Of a DNA stretch of 64,000 nt, positions 52,977 through 62,363 are shown one piece after another. Position 1 is the first letter of the stretch; each line of letters starts with the position of its first letter. Below the pieces are notes generated by a model, which did no database searches, was not told the DNA's origin, and saw only the letters and a program-made list of their open reading frames with translations. The translations under genes were made by a program, and so were the position numbers. The DNA is from Nitrospirota bacterium (GTDB lineage: Bacteria > Nitrospirota > Thermodesulfovibrionia > Thermodesulfovibrionales > UBA6898): positions 124,001 to 188,000 of the forward strand of contig JACRMT010000002.1 in the NCBI GenBank assembly GCA_016214855.1, given 5' to 3'.

Positions 52977-54104
52977 TCAGGCTTTGGAGAGTATGGTACG
53001 GAGCAATGCAAGGACTTCTTCGATCTCATCTGCTGTTGTGTATCTTCCGAGGCTGAACCTTATTGCACCCATGCCTTCTTCCGGCGGGACTCCCATTGCC
53101 GCCAGTACAGGAGAGAGCGTTACCGAACCGGAATGGCAGGCAGAGCCTGTTGATGCAGCGATCTCCGGCAGTTGGGCAAGGATTTCAGAGCCAATCCTTC
53201 CGATGAAATTGATGTTCAACGTATTGGGAAGCCGCTCTGTCGGATGGCCGTTAAGGGAGACCTTATCTCCAAAGGTTTTCTGAAGCATCTCCCAGAACCG
53301 ATCTCTCAGCGCCTGCAGCTGAGGCAGACCGTCCCATTCCTGTGCAGAACTGCAGGCCGCGCCCAGGGCAACGGCCAGAAGAACGTTTTCCGTGCCTGCC
53401 CTTCTTCCTGCTTCATGTCCTGCCCCATGCATAAATGGCTCCATGCTTGTCCCTTTTCTGATGTAAAGCGCGCCAATACCTTTTGGTGCATAGAGCTTAT
53501 GTCCGGCGACCGAAAGGAGATCAACTCCGAGTTCATTTACATCCGCGGGAATCTTTCCGATGCTCTGGGCAGCGTCAGTATGGAAGAGGACACCGGTCTC
53601 CCTGGCAATGGCTGCGATCTTTGAGATCGGCTGGATTGTCCCCACCTCGTTGTTTGCATGCATAACGGTAATAAGAACCGTTTTGGGTGTGACGGCACGT
53701 TTCACATCGTCAGGATCGACCATGCCAAAGCGGTCAACAGGAAGCACGGTTACCTGTGCCCCGAGCTTTTCAAGAAACCGGCATGGGTTGAGTATCGAGG
53801 GGTGTTCAACAGCGGTGGTGACAATATGATCGCCTTTCCCCTGAGCGGCAAAAAAGACACCTTTGAGAGCATGGTTGTTAGCCTCAGTCCCTCCGCTGGT
53901 AAAGACAATCTCTTCAGGGGTACAGCCGATGAGATCAGCGATCTGCCCGCGAGCTTTTGCCACTGCATTTTTGGCAGGGATTCCTGCCCAATGTGAGCTG
54001 GAGGGATTGCCGTAGTGATCTGTCAGAAAAGGCTGCATAGCCTCAATTGCTTCAGGTGCAATCGGCGTGCTGGCATTGTAATCAAGGTAGATCTTTTTGT
54101 TCAT
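52977..54104 (-). CDS. Selenocysteine-lyase-like cysteine desulfurase
   Basis: The 375-aa PLP enzyme of the NifS/IscS class takes S (or Se) from Cys (or Sec). The PLP lysine is in SVAGHKLYAPKG, and the start YLDYNASTPIAPEA is canonical. The catalytic loop reads GSACHSG...LSPVLAAMGVP, which from memory resembles animal selenocysteine lyase (ACHS...SPVL...YGVP) more than IscS (SACTS). ATG 54104, one base after the barrel gene's stop, is the start; a longer frame would overlap that gene. With selD 90 nt downstream it likely feeds selenide to SelD, though ordinary sulfur supply is possible. Confidence 0.88.
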   Translation of the reverse strand: MNKKIYLDYNASTPIAPEAIEAMQPFLTDHYGNPSSSHWAGIPAKNAVAKARGQIADLIGCTPEEIVFTSGGTEANNHALKGVFFAAQGKGDHIVTTAVEHPSILNPCRFLEKLGAQVTVLPVDRFGMVDPDDVKRAVTPKTVLITVMHANNEVGTIQPISKIAAIARETGVLFHTDAAQSIGKIPADVNELGVDLLSVAGHKLYAPKGIGALYIRKGTSMEPFMHGAGHEAGRRAGTENVLLAVALGAACSSAQEWDGLPQLQALRDRFWEMLQKTFGDKVSLNGHPTERLPNTLNINFIGRIGSEILAQLPEIAASTGSACHSGSVTLSPVLAAMGVPPEEGMGAIRFSLGRYTTADEIEEVLALLRTILSKA

Positions 54105-54105
54105 A

Positions 54106-55359
54106 TTAAAACTCATATCGCAACTGAAAATAGACATTGTCGTTTTTATCCAACTGCCCGAACTGGCTCCATTGTTCTCCGCCACCGAAGATGTTGGCTC
54201 CGATCGCTGCCCAGACATGGTCAGATAAATTATACTTTACCTCAGGATTAAGCAGGTAATCGCCGTCGGAAGGGTTCCAGAAGGAAAACACGGAAAGCCG
54301 CAGTGTCTGATGCATCAGAAATTGCGTAAGCCTCACGCTGACGAGTTCATGCAATCTTCTTTCCTGAGGAAATCCTGGAGGAAGATTCTTCTTGTATTCA
54401 GCATAATCATGCATGTACTCAGCGTAATACTGCACACCCACGGTAAAATCCTCCCAGAGCTGTCTCTGATAACCGAGCAGGAACCGTGTCTGGGAATTCG
54501 GCATCATTGGATCAGTGCCGCTTCTATCTTCTCTTGCATCGTAGTACCCGGCTTCGAGGCTCACAACACCATCAAGTGCCTTGCCCTGAAGGCTCGCGCC
54601 ATAGACTGTAAGCTTCGGATAGAAGAGGGTAAGCTTTGCCGGCATCATCGAATTGTCAGGCATCACTGACGGCTGCCTGAAAAAGCCACGATAATAATAC
54701 AGTGCAGCGTCATAGCCAGCAATATCCCGATACGCTCGAAACGCAACTTCCGTGTTTTTCAGTGTTGTTGCAGGCTCTTTCTTTTCACGGTCAATAATAG
54801 ACGACATGGGATCAAACATCCAAAACCGTTTTGCATTAGGGAATTTATTCGGTTCAAAAAATGGAATAATGACAAGCTCAAAGGATGCAAAACCGGGATA
54901 TGCGCCGATCTTTATGCCGTCTACGCCTTTTTTCAGGTATTCCATCGGCCTGCCTGAAAAGAATGCCTCATAGTCCTTTGGGAAAAAATCATTAATGAAG
55001 ATCAGGTCTCCAAGGCCCCAGGTCAGGATCTGCCTCCCCGCCCGTATGTCCCAGCTCGATGCAGTGTAATCGATGTATCCCTCCCGCAGTTCAAGATCAG
55101 CTCTTCTGTCGATATGGTCATAGAAGGCCTCGGTCTTGATAAAAAGATGAAGCGGCTCTCTGGACAGATCGAGCTTTAACTGTATGCGCTCCTCAGCAAG
55201 CTTGAAATTGCCTCCGTCAGGATTTGACCTCCCGGCATCGAAGGAATAATTGCCCTGCAGGAATCCGTGAAGCGGGATGTCAGCAGCATGGGCAGAGAGC
55301 GACAGGCAGCAGAAAAAAAACAATGACAAAAAAATTGATCTTAAATAGTTTAAATTCAT
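54106..55359 (-). CDS. Outer-membrane beta-barrel protein (DUF1302-like)
   Basis: The 417-aa protein has a signal peptide (to about residue 26), alternating beta strands throughout and a terminal aromatic strand (NDNVYFQLRYEF). The early segment LHGFLQGNYSFDAG and REGYIDYTASSWDIRAGRQI resemble DUF1302-type and related porins that co-occur with RND/MMPL exporters and LolA-like proteins, as here. I infer the outer-membrane exit of the neighbouring export system. It is 12 nt downstream of the methyltransferase gene. Confidence 0.85.
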   Translation of the reverse strand: MNLNYLRSIFLSLFFFCCLSLSAHAADIPLHGFLQGNYSFDAGRSNPDGGNFKLAEERIQLKLDLSREPLHLFIKTEAFYDHIDRRADLELREGYIDYTASSWDIRAGRQILTWGLGDLIFINDFFPKDYEAFFSGRPMEYLKKGVDGIKIGAYPGFASFELVIIPFFEPNKFPNAKRFWMFDPMSSIIDREKKEPATTLKNTEVAFRAYRDIAGYDAALYYYRGFFRQPSVMPDNSMMPAKLTLFYPKLTVYGASLQGKALDGVVSLEAGYYDAREDRSGTDPMMPNSQTRFLLGYQRQLWEDFTVGVQYYAEYMHDYAEYKKNLPPGFPQERRLHELVSVRLTQFLMHQTLRLSVFSFWNPSDGDYLLNPEVKYNLSDHVWAAIGANIFGGGEQWSQFGQLDKNDNVYFQLRYEF

Positions 55360-55371
55360 ATATTCCCCGGC

Positions 55372-56043
55372 CTACGACTTTTTCGCCAATATGCAGACAA
55401 AGCCTGCATCTTTTATCAAGACTTCACACGTCTCTTCTTTTTGCAGATTTTCTGATGGTGGCTGGCAGAGCGCTGAGGAGTATTGCTCTGCTTTCATGCC
55501 CTCGTTTATAAGCATGGCCTGTACCTCTGCAATGCTGAAAAAGTTCGCGTATTGGTAAATAGAGTCCTTTTCTCTGCCTTTCTGCATATAAGACCTTCCC
55601 CATGGGCTCTCCCGATTTATTAGACCGATGACCACGCCACCGTCTCCTTTCAGAACCCTGCGGGTCTCTGAGATAACCTTTTGTGGATCCTCCACAAAAC
55701 AGAGGGTAAACAGAATGAAGACGCAGCCGAAAAAGCTGTCAGCGTAAGGAAGTTTTTCGCCAAAGGCCTGCGCAACATTTACGCCTCTTTCCCTGGCCAT
55801 AGTGAGCAATGCTTCTGAAGGCTCAACGCCGTATCCTATTCCAAGCGCCTTTGCAAACCTTCCGGAGCCGACTCCTATTTCAAGAAAGGGTGGCGATAAA
55901 TTCTTCATCAGGAGTCGTATCGCTTTCACCTCAGCATCAAAAAGAATGCGGCCGTCCGGATCGTCAAACCAGTGATCATACTCTTCTGCATGAAGAGAGA
56001 AGGCTTCAGCTGCTGAAGTTGCGTGCCTGCTCAGTCTATCCAC
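55372..56043 (-). CDS. SAM-dependent methyltransferase (class I)
   Basis: The 223-aa protein has the class I Rossmann motif FLEIGVGSGRFAKALG, motif II-like EPSEALLTMARE and a motif IV-like FILFTLCFVED. It resembles UbiE/COQ5-type methyltransferases acting on small molecules. It overlaps the LolA-like gene start by 13 nt. The substrate is unknown; context suggests a lipid-like or thiol/selenol molecule exported by the MMPL pump, which is speculative. Confidence 0.85.
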   Translation of the reverse strand: MDRLSRHATSAAEAFSLHAEEYDHWFDDPDGRILFDAEVKAIRLLMKNLSPPFLEIGVGSGRFAKALGIGYGVEPSEALLTMARERGVNVAQAFGEKLPYADSFFGCVFILFTLCFVEDPQKVISETRRVLKGDGGVVIGLINRESPWGRSYMQKGREKDSIYQYANFFSIAEVQAMLINEGMKAEQYSSALCQPPSENLQKEETCEVLIKDAGFVCILAKKS

Positions 56044-56819
56044 TTTTTCGGCGGCTGCTTGAGAAAGCGCTCAGTAAAGAGACTGTCCTCAATGTTAATG
56101 TTGTAGTCCACCTTGCTATAGGTAACCTCTGTGGAATGACCACTCTGAAGGTTCTTCATTGTTCGCTTTGTGATGGTGGGCAAGCTTTTCACATCCTTTA
56201 TTTCATCCGCGGTGAAAGTCTTATACAGGTCTCCGCGCTTGTCATAATACTCTTCCTTCATCGGAAGGGAGTTTGTCTTGTCGATCCAGGCAAGCTTGTA
56301 ACTGTAATCAACATCAGCAGTCTTCGGGGTGCTTTTTATCACATAACAGTCCCTTGCACCGAGTTTTTCCTCTTTACTTATTGCATGCGTATCATCTTCG
56401 ATATCCCTTCCGGATACGTCCTCATAGGTGAAATCCGAACCAACAAAGCTCGACCGCTTGTCCTGAGCTGCAATTCGGCGCACCATGCTGATAGCCGGAA
56501 CGAACAGCCATCTGTCATCATCTTTCTTCGGATATTTGTACACCATAAAGGTCATGTCCTTCACATCTGCCGGCTGAAAGAAGTATATGAAATACTTTTG
56601 ATCGCCGCCGGTCTCTCCAAAGTTCTTTCTGAGCATGGTCATCTCCCTGACCCTTTCCTGTCCACCTTTGCTCACAAGCTTCATTACTACTCTTGCCTTG
56701 AAGTCCTTGCCCGGATACAGGAATGCGGCCTGGGACTTTTTCATTACCTCGTCGGCAGTTACGGCAAAAACCTCCATCGGCAGCAGAAGCGCCACTAGTA
56801 GCATCACCAATTGTTTCAT
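56031..56819 (-). CDS. LolA-like outer-membrane lipoprotein-sorting protein
   Basis: The 262-aa protein has a signal peptide (to about residue 19) and a periplasmic beta-sheet fold of the LolA_like family (PF17131 type), visible in RVVMKLVSKGGQERVREMTM and WLFVPAISMVRRIA segments. Such proteins shuttle hydrophobic cargo across the periplasm and often go with MMPL exporters and barrel proteins, as here. It starts 22 nt after the Fe-S oxidoreductase gene's stop. Confidence 0.88.
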   Translation of the reverse strand: MKQLVMLLVALLLPMEVFAVTADEVMKKSQAAFLYPGKDFKARVVMKLVSKGGQERVREMTMLRKNFGETGGDQKYFIYFFQPADVKDMTFMVYKYPKKDDDRWLFVPAISMVRRIAAQDKRSSFVGSDFTYEDVSGRDIEDDTHAISKEEKLGARDCYVIKSTPKTADVDYSYKLAWIDKTNSLPMKEEYYDKRGDLYKTFTADEIKDVKSLPTITKRTMKNLQSGHSTEVTYSKVDYNINIEDSLFTERFLKQPPKKWID

Positions 56820-56841
56820 GTCAATCCTCCATGTAGTTATT

Positions 56842-58047
56842 TTATTCCAATTGACCTGCGATCAATTCCATTATGTCCGTAATCCGAATCTGCTTGTCAT
56901 GTCCCTGCATCGCCTCGTTTACCTGCGCATAGCAGGCAGGGCAGCTGAGGATAAGCCGGTCTGCTTTCTTTGCTACGGCCTCGTCAATCGTCAATCTCCC
57001 CATTGCATTTGCATTCTCCTGAAAAACCTTGCGCGCAGCTCCTCCGGCACCACAGCAGCGCGAGTCGAGGCCGTGACTGTCGAATTCGAGGAGTTCTATG
57101 CCCTTCACACTTCTCAGCACAGCCCTGGGCTCCTCGATCACACCGACTCCTCTGCTCAAATAGCAGGGGTCATGGTAGATCAGACGTTCGTTCAGTTCTT
57201 TCTTCAGCTTCAGCTTTCCATTTTTCAATGCCTCGGTGACAAACTGCGTGATATGCCTGATCTTGAAAGGCAGCTCCTGTCCGTATATTGATGGCCAATC
57301 ACGGGCCATGATATTTACGCATCAGGGACAGGACGTGAGCAGCAGCTTTACCCCCTTTGCCTTGTACCCTTCCACAAGCCTTTTGACCAGGTCTTCAAGC
57401 ATGTCATGCTGACCTGAAATAAACAGAGGGAAGCCGCAGCAGACCTCTTCCTCAGGCCCCAGCATGGTGAAGCGATCGCCGATAGCACTTAGTACGAGAA
57501 CGTCACCCTTTACCATCGGCTGCGCTGAATATGCACCTGTGCAGCCTGCATAATAGGCGATTTCAGCATTTTTCTCGACCTTCACATTATCGGGGAACCA
57601 GGGACTGAATCTCTCTTTGGCCGGCATGTTGTAAGGGTTTCCGGTATTTTTGATCACCTCGGGCATCTTGGCCTGGCCCCCGATAGGGCCGATGCCGCGT
57701 TTGACCATCTCTTTCCTCAGCATAGGCCAGAGACGCTGTGTAAAGATGCCCACAGCACAGTGCTGTCCGCAGGCGCCGCAGGTAGTGCATTCAAATACAG
57801 CCTTTGTGAAATCCTCAAGGAGCCGATTGTCGATCCTGTCCGGTCCCATCAGCTTTGCCTTGAGCCCCTCGGTCGCTTTTATGAACTCCTTGAAAACTCG
57901 GATCTTTTCTGGCGGTGAGATGGCAGGATCGCTTTTGACGTTCTGCACCGGGCAGAACTGCAGGCACTGTCCGCACTGTGTGCAGGCATCCAGCTCGATA
58001 AGCTGCTGAGGGGTGAGGCTATTCGTAAAGCAGTCTTTCGGTTTCAT
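56842..58047 (-). CDS. Fe-S oxidoreductase with two CCG domains, selenoprotein (Sec242 in CPUC)
   Basis: Read through one in-frame TGA (57322-57324) the gene encodes 401 aa, the normal length of GlpC/HdrD-type proteins. Two ferredoxin-type clusters come first (CTQCGQCLQFCP, CTTCGACGQHC). A first CCG domain follows (EVCCGFPLF, ending SCP-U-C) and then a second (SRCCGAGG, ending SCPACYAQV). Sec242 lies inside the CPxC of domain 1, exactly where domain 2 has Ala. No frameshift is needed, and a good SECIS-like hairpin follows the TGA. The ATG overlaps the MMPL stop. Expected role: electron transfer or thiol/disulfide chemistry at the membrane. A plain nonsense mutation is the alternative. Confidence 0.88.
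57291..57309 (-). promoter_or_regulatory. Candidate bacterial SECIS element of the Fe-S oxidoreductase
   Basis: On the minus strand, ATGGCC and GGCCAT form a perfect 6-bp stem with a 7-nt loop (CGTGATT). The loop begins 19 nt after the UGA and has G as its second base. Confidence 0.75.
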
Positions 58048-60341
58048 CTCGACTTAAGCAGCCAGCCCTGCATGAGCGTGATGAGGGCAGGCAGATAGAT
58101 AAGTGTCATTACGGCGCTCAGGAGCATCATGCTCACAATGAACGCGCCGACGGTTATATAAGGCGTGAGCGGCGCGAATATCATCACGGCGAAGGAAGCG
58201 GCAAAAAGGATTGCATTTCGCATGATTCCTTTTCCGGGCCGCGCTGCGGTCCAGAGGAGAGCATCAGACAAAGGCTCTGTTGGAACTTCCTTCAGTCTCT
58301 GCCGCAGTCTGGACACAAAATGGATAGCAAAGTCCACGGCCATACCAAGCGAGAGGCAGGAAAGCACGGATATTGGCATATCAAAGTCTTTCCCAACATA
58401 GCCGACTACGCCGTACAGGAGCAGGACTGTGAAAAGCAGCGGTGCGTACCCTACAATTGCCCATTTCAGAGAGCGGAAATCATAGGCAAGTATGCCGAAG
58501 ACAACCACCAGCGCAAGAATGAACCCCTTTACCATGTCCCCAAGCACCTCGTCATTCCAGACAAGATTGAAATAGGCGATGCCGGCTGGTTTCATCTCCA
58601 TGGAAGTGGGATTGCTCTTCTTGTATTCTTCAACTGCCTTTATAACCTCTCTCATGGCATTGGCATCCCATGTCTTGAGCTGCACCCAAATGTTTGCGCT
58701 CTTAAAGGGATAGTCAACGACATTGTCCAGGTCTGACGGTTTGGCAGACATCGAAAAGAGGAAGATATACTGGCCAATCATCTCTTTTGTCTCCGGCACA
58801 GCATCATACTTAGGGTTATCGTCATGGAGCACGCGGTTTATCCGCTTCACGTAATCAACAACTGACGTTGTCTTGCCGACAACAGGCAGCTTTTCGAGAT
58901 GTTGCTGGAGCCCCTCTATATACCGCATTGCCCCAGGTGTCTTGATGTAATCGTCTTCCTTTGCAATGGCCACTACATAGCCGAGCGATGTGCCGCCGAG
59001 GGCCTTGTTAATTGCCGTATCAGCGACTCTTACATCGCTGTCTTTTTTGAACCACTCTACCAGGTTATTGTTCACGACAATCTTTGACAGTCCGATGACT
59101 GCTATTACAAAGAGGATGAGTCCGACCAGAACAGTCTGCTTTGGATGATGCGCTCCGAATCCGGCGAGACCTCTCAAAAATTCTGAACCCCTGCCTGCAT
59201 CGATATCTTCTGCATGGGCTATTTTCGCCAACTTCTCGTCCTTCACAAAGGTGAACATGGCAGGTATAAAGCTAAAACTGAGAATTCTGAGGGCAATAGT
59301 GCCGAAGGCAACAAGACCGCCAAAGACCTTAACTGGAATGATGTTCATAAAAAGAAGCACGCCAAAGCCTGCTGCTGTTGCAAGTGCGGTGTTCCTCACC
59401 GGGCGGCTTACCGCCTGCATGGTCTCGATGATCGCTCTTTTCTTGTCCTTTGTCTCTCTGTAGCGGAAGTAAAATTCATTGAAGATATGCATGCTGTCTG
59501 TTGCGATCGCCATAAGAAAGACCGGCGCCATGGAACTCATGATATGGATTGGGAAGCCCAGTCCGATGAGGAGTCCCATACTCCAGACAATGCTGATCAT
59601 GGCGTCCATCATCAGCGTGATCGAGAGGAAAAGATCCCTGAACATCAGATATCTGACAATAAGCATGACCATGCCTGCAATAGGTGCGAACAGGGCCATG
59701 AGCTTGAACATATCTGCGCCGAAGGTGTCGCGGGCAACCGGATCACCGGCAACATAGTATTGTTCATCTCCCTTTTCTTTTTTGACAATCTCCCGTATGT
59801 TGTCTGCGATCTCCTTGCCGTTTGAGCCCTTTTCGAGCGGGACATAAATGGCTGTTGTCTTGCCGTCCTTTGAGATGATACGGTTCAGAAAAAGAGGGTT
59901 CTCATACAGCATCTTCCTGAGATATTCGAGCCCCTTTTCATCTTCAGGAGCTTTTGTCATCAAGGGAGCGACCTTTAACGCTGCGTCTTCTACGGTGACA
60001 TTGTCTATGGTCGTAAAACTGGACACATCCCTTGCTGCAACGCCCTTGAGCTTAAGTATTTCATCCGTGATCCTTTGAATCTTTCCGAGTGTTCCTGTGT
60101 TGAGAATGCCTTTTTCGTTCACAATGCCAAGGGCAATCATGTCCTCGTACAGGCTGAAGGTCTTTTCGACCTCATCGTTCCATACCCTCACATCAGACGT
60201 TGCGGGGAGCATGTTCTTCGGATTCGTGTCGGTCCTCATCTTCGGAAACTGCGTCATGAAGGCCATGGTGACGAGTATTGAAAGCACCACAATTAGTTTC
60301 GGATGATTTACCGAAAATTCAACAAGAGAAAACTTTTTCAT
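58044..60341 (-). CDS. MMPL/RND-family exporter
   Basis: The 765-aa membrane protein has about twelve TM helices in two halves, each with a large periplasmic loop, as in RND-superfamily exporters for hydrophobic cargo (hopanoid-type and MMPL proteins). Signatures include SSMAPVFLMAIATDSMHIFN in the first half and LSLGMAVDFAIHFVSRLRQR in the second. Its stop overlaps the Fe-S oxidoreductase start as ATGA. With the LolA-like and barrel proteins it should form a trans-envelope path. The cargo is unknown. Confidence 0.92.
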   Translation of the reverse strand: MKKFSLVEFSVNHPKLIVVLSILVTMAFMTQFPKMRTDTNPKNMLPATSDVRVWNDEVEKTFSLYEDMIALGIVNEKGILNTGTLGKIQRITDEILKLKGVAARDVSSFTTIDNVTVEDAALKVAPLMTKAPEDEKGLEYLRKMLYENPLFLNRIISKDGKTTAIYVPLEKGSNGKEIADNIREIVKKEKGDEQYYVAGDPVARDTFGADMFKLMALFAPIAGMVMLIVRYLMFRDLFLSITLMMDAMISIVWSMGLLIGLGFPIHIMSSMAPVFLMAIATDSMHIFNEFYFRYRETKDKKRAIIETMQAVSRPVRNTALATAAGFGVLLFMNIIPVKVFGGLVAFGTIALRILSFSFIPAMFTFVKDEKLAKIAHAEDIDAGRGSEFLRGLAGFGAHHPKQTVLVGLILFVIAVIGLSKIVVNNNLVEWFKKDSDVRVADTAINKALGGTSLGYVVAIAKEDDYIKTPGAMRYIEGLQQHLEKLPVVGKTTSVVDYVKRINRVLHDDNPKYDAVPETKEMIGQYIFLFSMSAKPSDLDNVVDYPFKSANIWVQLKTWDANAMREVIKAVEEYKKSNPTSMEMKPAGIAYFNLVWNDEVLGDMVKGFILALVVVFGILAYDFRSLKWAIVGYAPLLFTVLLLYGVVGYVGKDFDMPISVLSCLSLGMAVDFAIHFVSRLRQRLKEVPTEPLSDALLWTAARPGKGIMRNAILFAASFAVMIFAPLTPYITVGAFIVSMMLLSAVMTLIYLPALITLMQGWLLKSR

Positions 60342-60392
60342 TAGGCCCTCCTATACATTCATATATGTCGATATTTGCATGGATATTCGTTT

Positions 60393-60815
60393 TTAGAAAG
60401 TCAGATTCATGTCTGCCGGAACCATAACTTCTTTGTAGTAGGTCGCTGGATTTGCCAGTTCCACACCCTCCACAAAGTCAGACTTTGACATGCCGAACAG
60501 AGGGACGTTAAGAGGGCAGGCAAGCATCTTTGCCCCTTCTTTATAGAGCATGAAGAGCATCTCCTCGACCGTGGGAAGTTCCATCTCTTCCATTCTCTTC
60601 ATCACAGCCTCACCGATCTCCTCAGGTTGATCAGGCATGCATTTCAGATCCTTCACCTTGTCTTTGTGAATCGCGATGACCCCGCGTGAACCGAAGAAGA
60701 TCGTGACATTAGAGCCCTCCCTCAAGAGGCTCAGAGCAGTCATTGCGGCATTGAATACCTGGCAGAGTTCATCATGGAAGCACATCACTGATACATTTTT
60801 TATTACCTTTGTCAT
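60393..60815 (-). CDS. DsrE2-like sulfur-carrier protein
   Basis: The 140-aa protein matches DsrE/DsrE2-type small proteins (MCFHDELCQVFNAAMTALSL, VTIFFGSRGVIAIHKDKVK), with a candidate persulfide cysteine in ACPLNVPLFGMSKSDF. Family members pass sulfane sulfur between enzymes. It lies between the ArsR regulator and the MMPL exporter, 51 nt from the latter. Confidence 0.85.
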   Translation of the reverse strand: MTKVIKNVSVMCFHDELCQVFNAAMTALSLLREGSNVTIFFGSRGVIAIHKDKVKDLKCMPDQPEEIGEAVMKRMEEMELPTVEEMLFMLYKEGAKMLACPLNVPLFGMSKSDFVEGVELANPATYYKEVMVPADMNLTF

Positions 60816-60836
60816 GACATTTCCCCTCTTATAACG

Positions 60837-61157
60837 TTATATATGTTCCTGCTGATGCACGGGAGAATTTTCCATAAGCTGTGCCAGGGCATCCTGCATA
60901 AGACTGCATGCCACACTAATATTATTGTTCGCTATTCTGTAATAAATATTAATACCGTCCCTTCTTGTTTTAAGAATCCTCATCTTCCGCATAACTGACA
61001 GATGCTGCGATGTATTGGCCTTTGGGATGCCGAGTTCCTTCGTGATATGGCCGGCAGACAGTTCTCCTGTCTTGAGCAGGTTAATTATCTCAAGCCTCCT
61101 CGAATTGGAAAAGGTTTTGCAAAACTCCGCATGAAAATCTAACACCTCTTTTTTCAT
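60837..61157 (-). CDS. ArsR-family regulator, possible persulfide sensor
   Basis: The 106-aa winged-helix protein has the HTH segment LGIPKANTSQHLSVMRKMRI. It carries two cysteines, C13 in the first helix and C84 near the C-terminal helix. Sulfide-sensing ArsR proteins (SqrR/BigR) also use two cysteines, though at other positions, so reactive-sulfur sensing is inferred. Its ATG overlaps the stop of the SQR-like gene, so it is probably the local regulator. Confidence 0.85.
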   Translation of the reverse strand: MKKEVLDFHAEFCKTFSNSRRLEIINLLKTGELSAGHITKELGIPKANTSQHLSVMRKMRILKTRRDGINIYYRIANNNISVACSLMQDALAQLMENSPVHQQEHI

Positions 61158-62341
61158 GGCAGCCCGCTCAGTCCGTTTTTCATCTTATAGAGAAAGTATT
61201 TCTCAAACCCGACCTTCATCCATTTTGCCCATATGCCTTTTTTTGTAAATGACGACTGGCGCGGAGGGAGTACCGGAGAGGCCTTCATCAGCGCGGCTGT
61301 GTTGCCCATATCCATCAGGCAGACAACACTCAATTCGTCCATGGCTGGCGGCGGTGTGCCTTTAATATCAGAATAGATCGTGGCAGCCGCTGTCTTTGCC
61401 ATCTTTACGGTCATGAAGCCTGTCTTTGGAACGCCGGTAGGTACGGGAGTAACCTCAGGAGGCGCTATCGCCATAGTCACGCCGATGGCAAAGATATTCT
61501 TGTGTTTGGTATGCCTGTAGTTCTTGTCAACAGGGATAAAGCCCCTCGGGTTGCCTAAGGGTGCAACAGCAGGCACGCCTTTGAATGGCGGGGCTATCAT
61601 GGCGAGTTTAAAAGGTATCTTTGTCCCGTCTTTCAGCTTTATCTCACCAGGCGTCACTTCTTCAATAGCCTGGCTCACAACTGATTTGATGTCCCTGTCT
61701 GCGAACTCGTCTTCCATGAAGCGCTTCGAGTTTCCAAGCCCTCCGACACCCATATGGCCGAGATACGGTTCAGACGTGAGATAGATGATCGGCACCTTAT
61801 GCCGCATCTTCCTCCTTTTCAGTTCATCATGCATCTCAAAGGCAAGCTCATAGGTGGGGCCAAAGCAGCTGACCATCTGGGAAGATCCGACAACAACAGG
61901 TCCAGGGTCTTCGAGAATCTTCTTCCATGTCTGGCCTGTCCTGACAGCGTGATCGAGGGTGAAGGTGCAGTCAGTGTATCCCTTGTCAGGGCCAAGACCG
62001 GGTATCTCATCAAATGAAAGATGAGGCCCTGTTGAGATGACGAGGTGATCGTATGAGAACTCTCTTGTTGCAGTCTTGACCTTCGATGTCTCAGGATCTA
62101 CCCCTATCGCGGCTTCATGGATGAACTGGATTCCCTTTGATTTAAGTATTTCACTGACATTCAGTGTGATATCCTCAGGCCCTCTCCAGCCCATGATCAG
62201 CCATGGGAGCGAAGGCAGAAATACGAATCGGTTATCTTCGCTGATAACCGTAACCTCTGCCTGCGAGCCTAACAGCCTTTTTATCTCAAAGGCTGCTGTA
62301 AGCCCTCCGAACGAGCCTCCTAAAATTACTATTCTTGCCAT
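61154..62341 (-). CDS. Sulfide:quinone oxidoreductase-like flavoprotein
   Basis: The 395-aa FAD protein starts with MARIVILGGSFGGLTAAFE and has the second FAD motif FAIGVTMAIAPPEVTPVPTG. Cysteines at family-like positions are in GYTDCTFTLDH, SSQMVSCFGPTYE and VVCLMDMGN. The C-terminal amphipathic segment (WMKVGFEKYFLYKMKNG) suits peripheral membrane binding. SQR oxidises sulfide to sulfane sulfur and passes electrons to quinone, supplying the Dsr/Tus carriers next to it. I chose ATG 62341 behind GGGGGAG; a frame 12 codons longer overlaps the upstream gene. Confidence 0.87.
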   Translation of the reverse strand: MARIVILGGSFGGLTAAFEIKRLLGSQAEVTVISEDNRFVFLPSLPWLIMGWRGPEDITLNVSEILKSKGIQFIHEAAIGVDPETSKVKTATREFSYDHLVISTGPHLSFDEIPGLGPDKGYTDCTFTLDHAVRTGQTWKKILEDPGPVVVGSSQMVSCFGPTYELAFEMHDELKRRKMRHKVPIIYLTSEPYLGHMGVGGLGNSKRFMEDEFADRDIKSVVSQAIEEVTPGEIKLKDGTKIPFKLAMIAPPFKGVPAVAPLGNPRGFIPVDKNYRHTKHKNIFAIGVTMAIAPPEVTPVPTGVPKTGFMTVKMAKTAAATIYSDIKGTPPPAMDELSVVCLMDMGNTAALMKASPVLPPRQSSFTKKGIWAKWMKVGFEKYFLYKMKNGLSGLP

Positions 62342-62363
62342 AGCACACTCCCCCTTTGTATTA

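Noticed and set aside
55809-56798. Long plus-strand open frame of about 330 codons
   Set aside because: It lies antisense to the methyltransferase and LolA-like genes, which have clear families and good starts; the product looks random.
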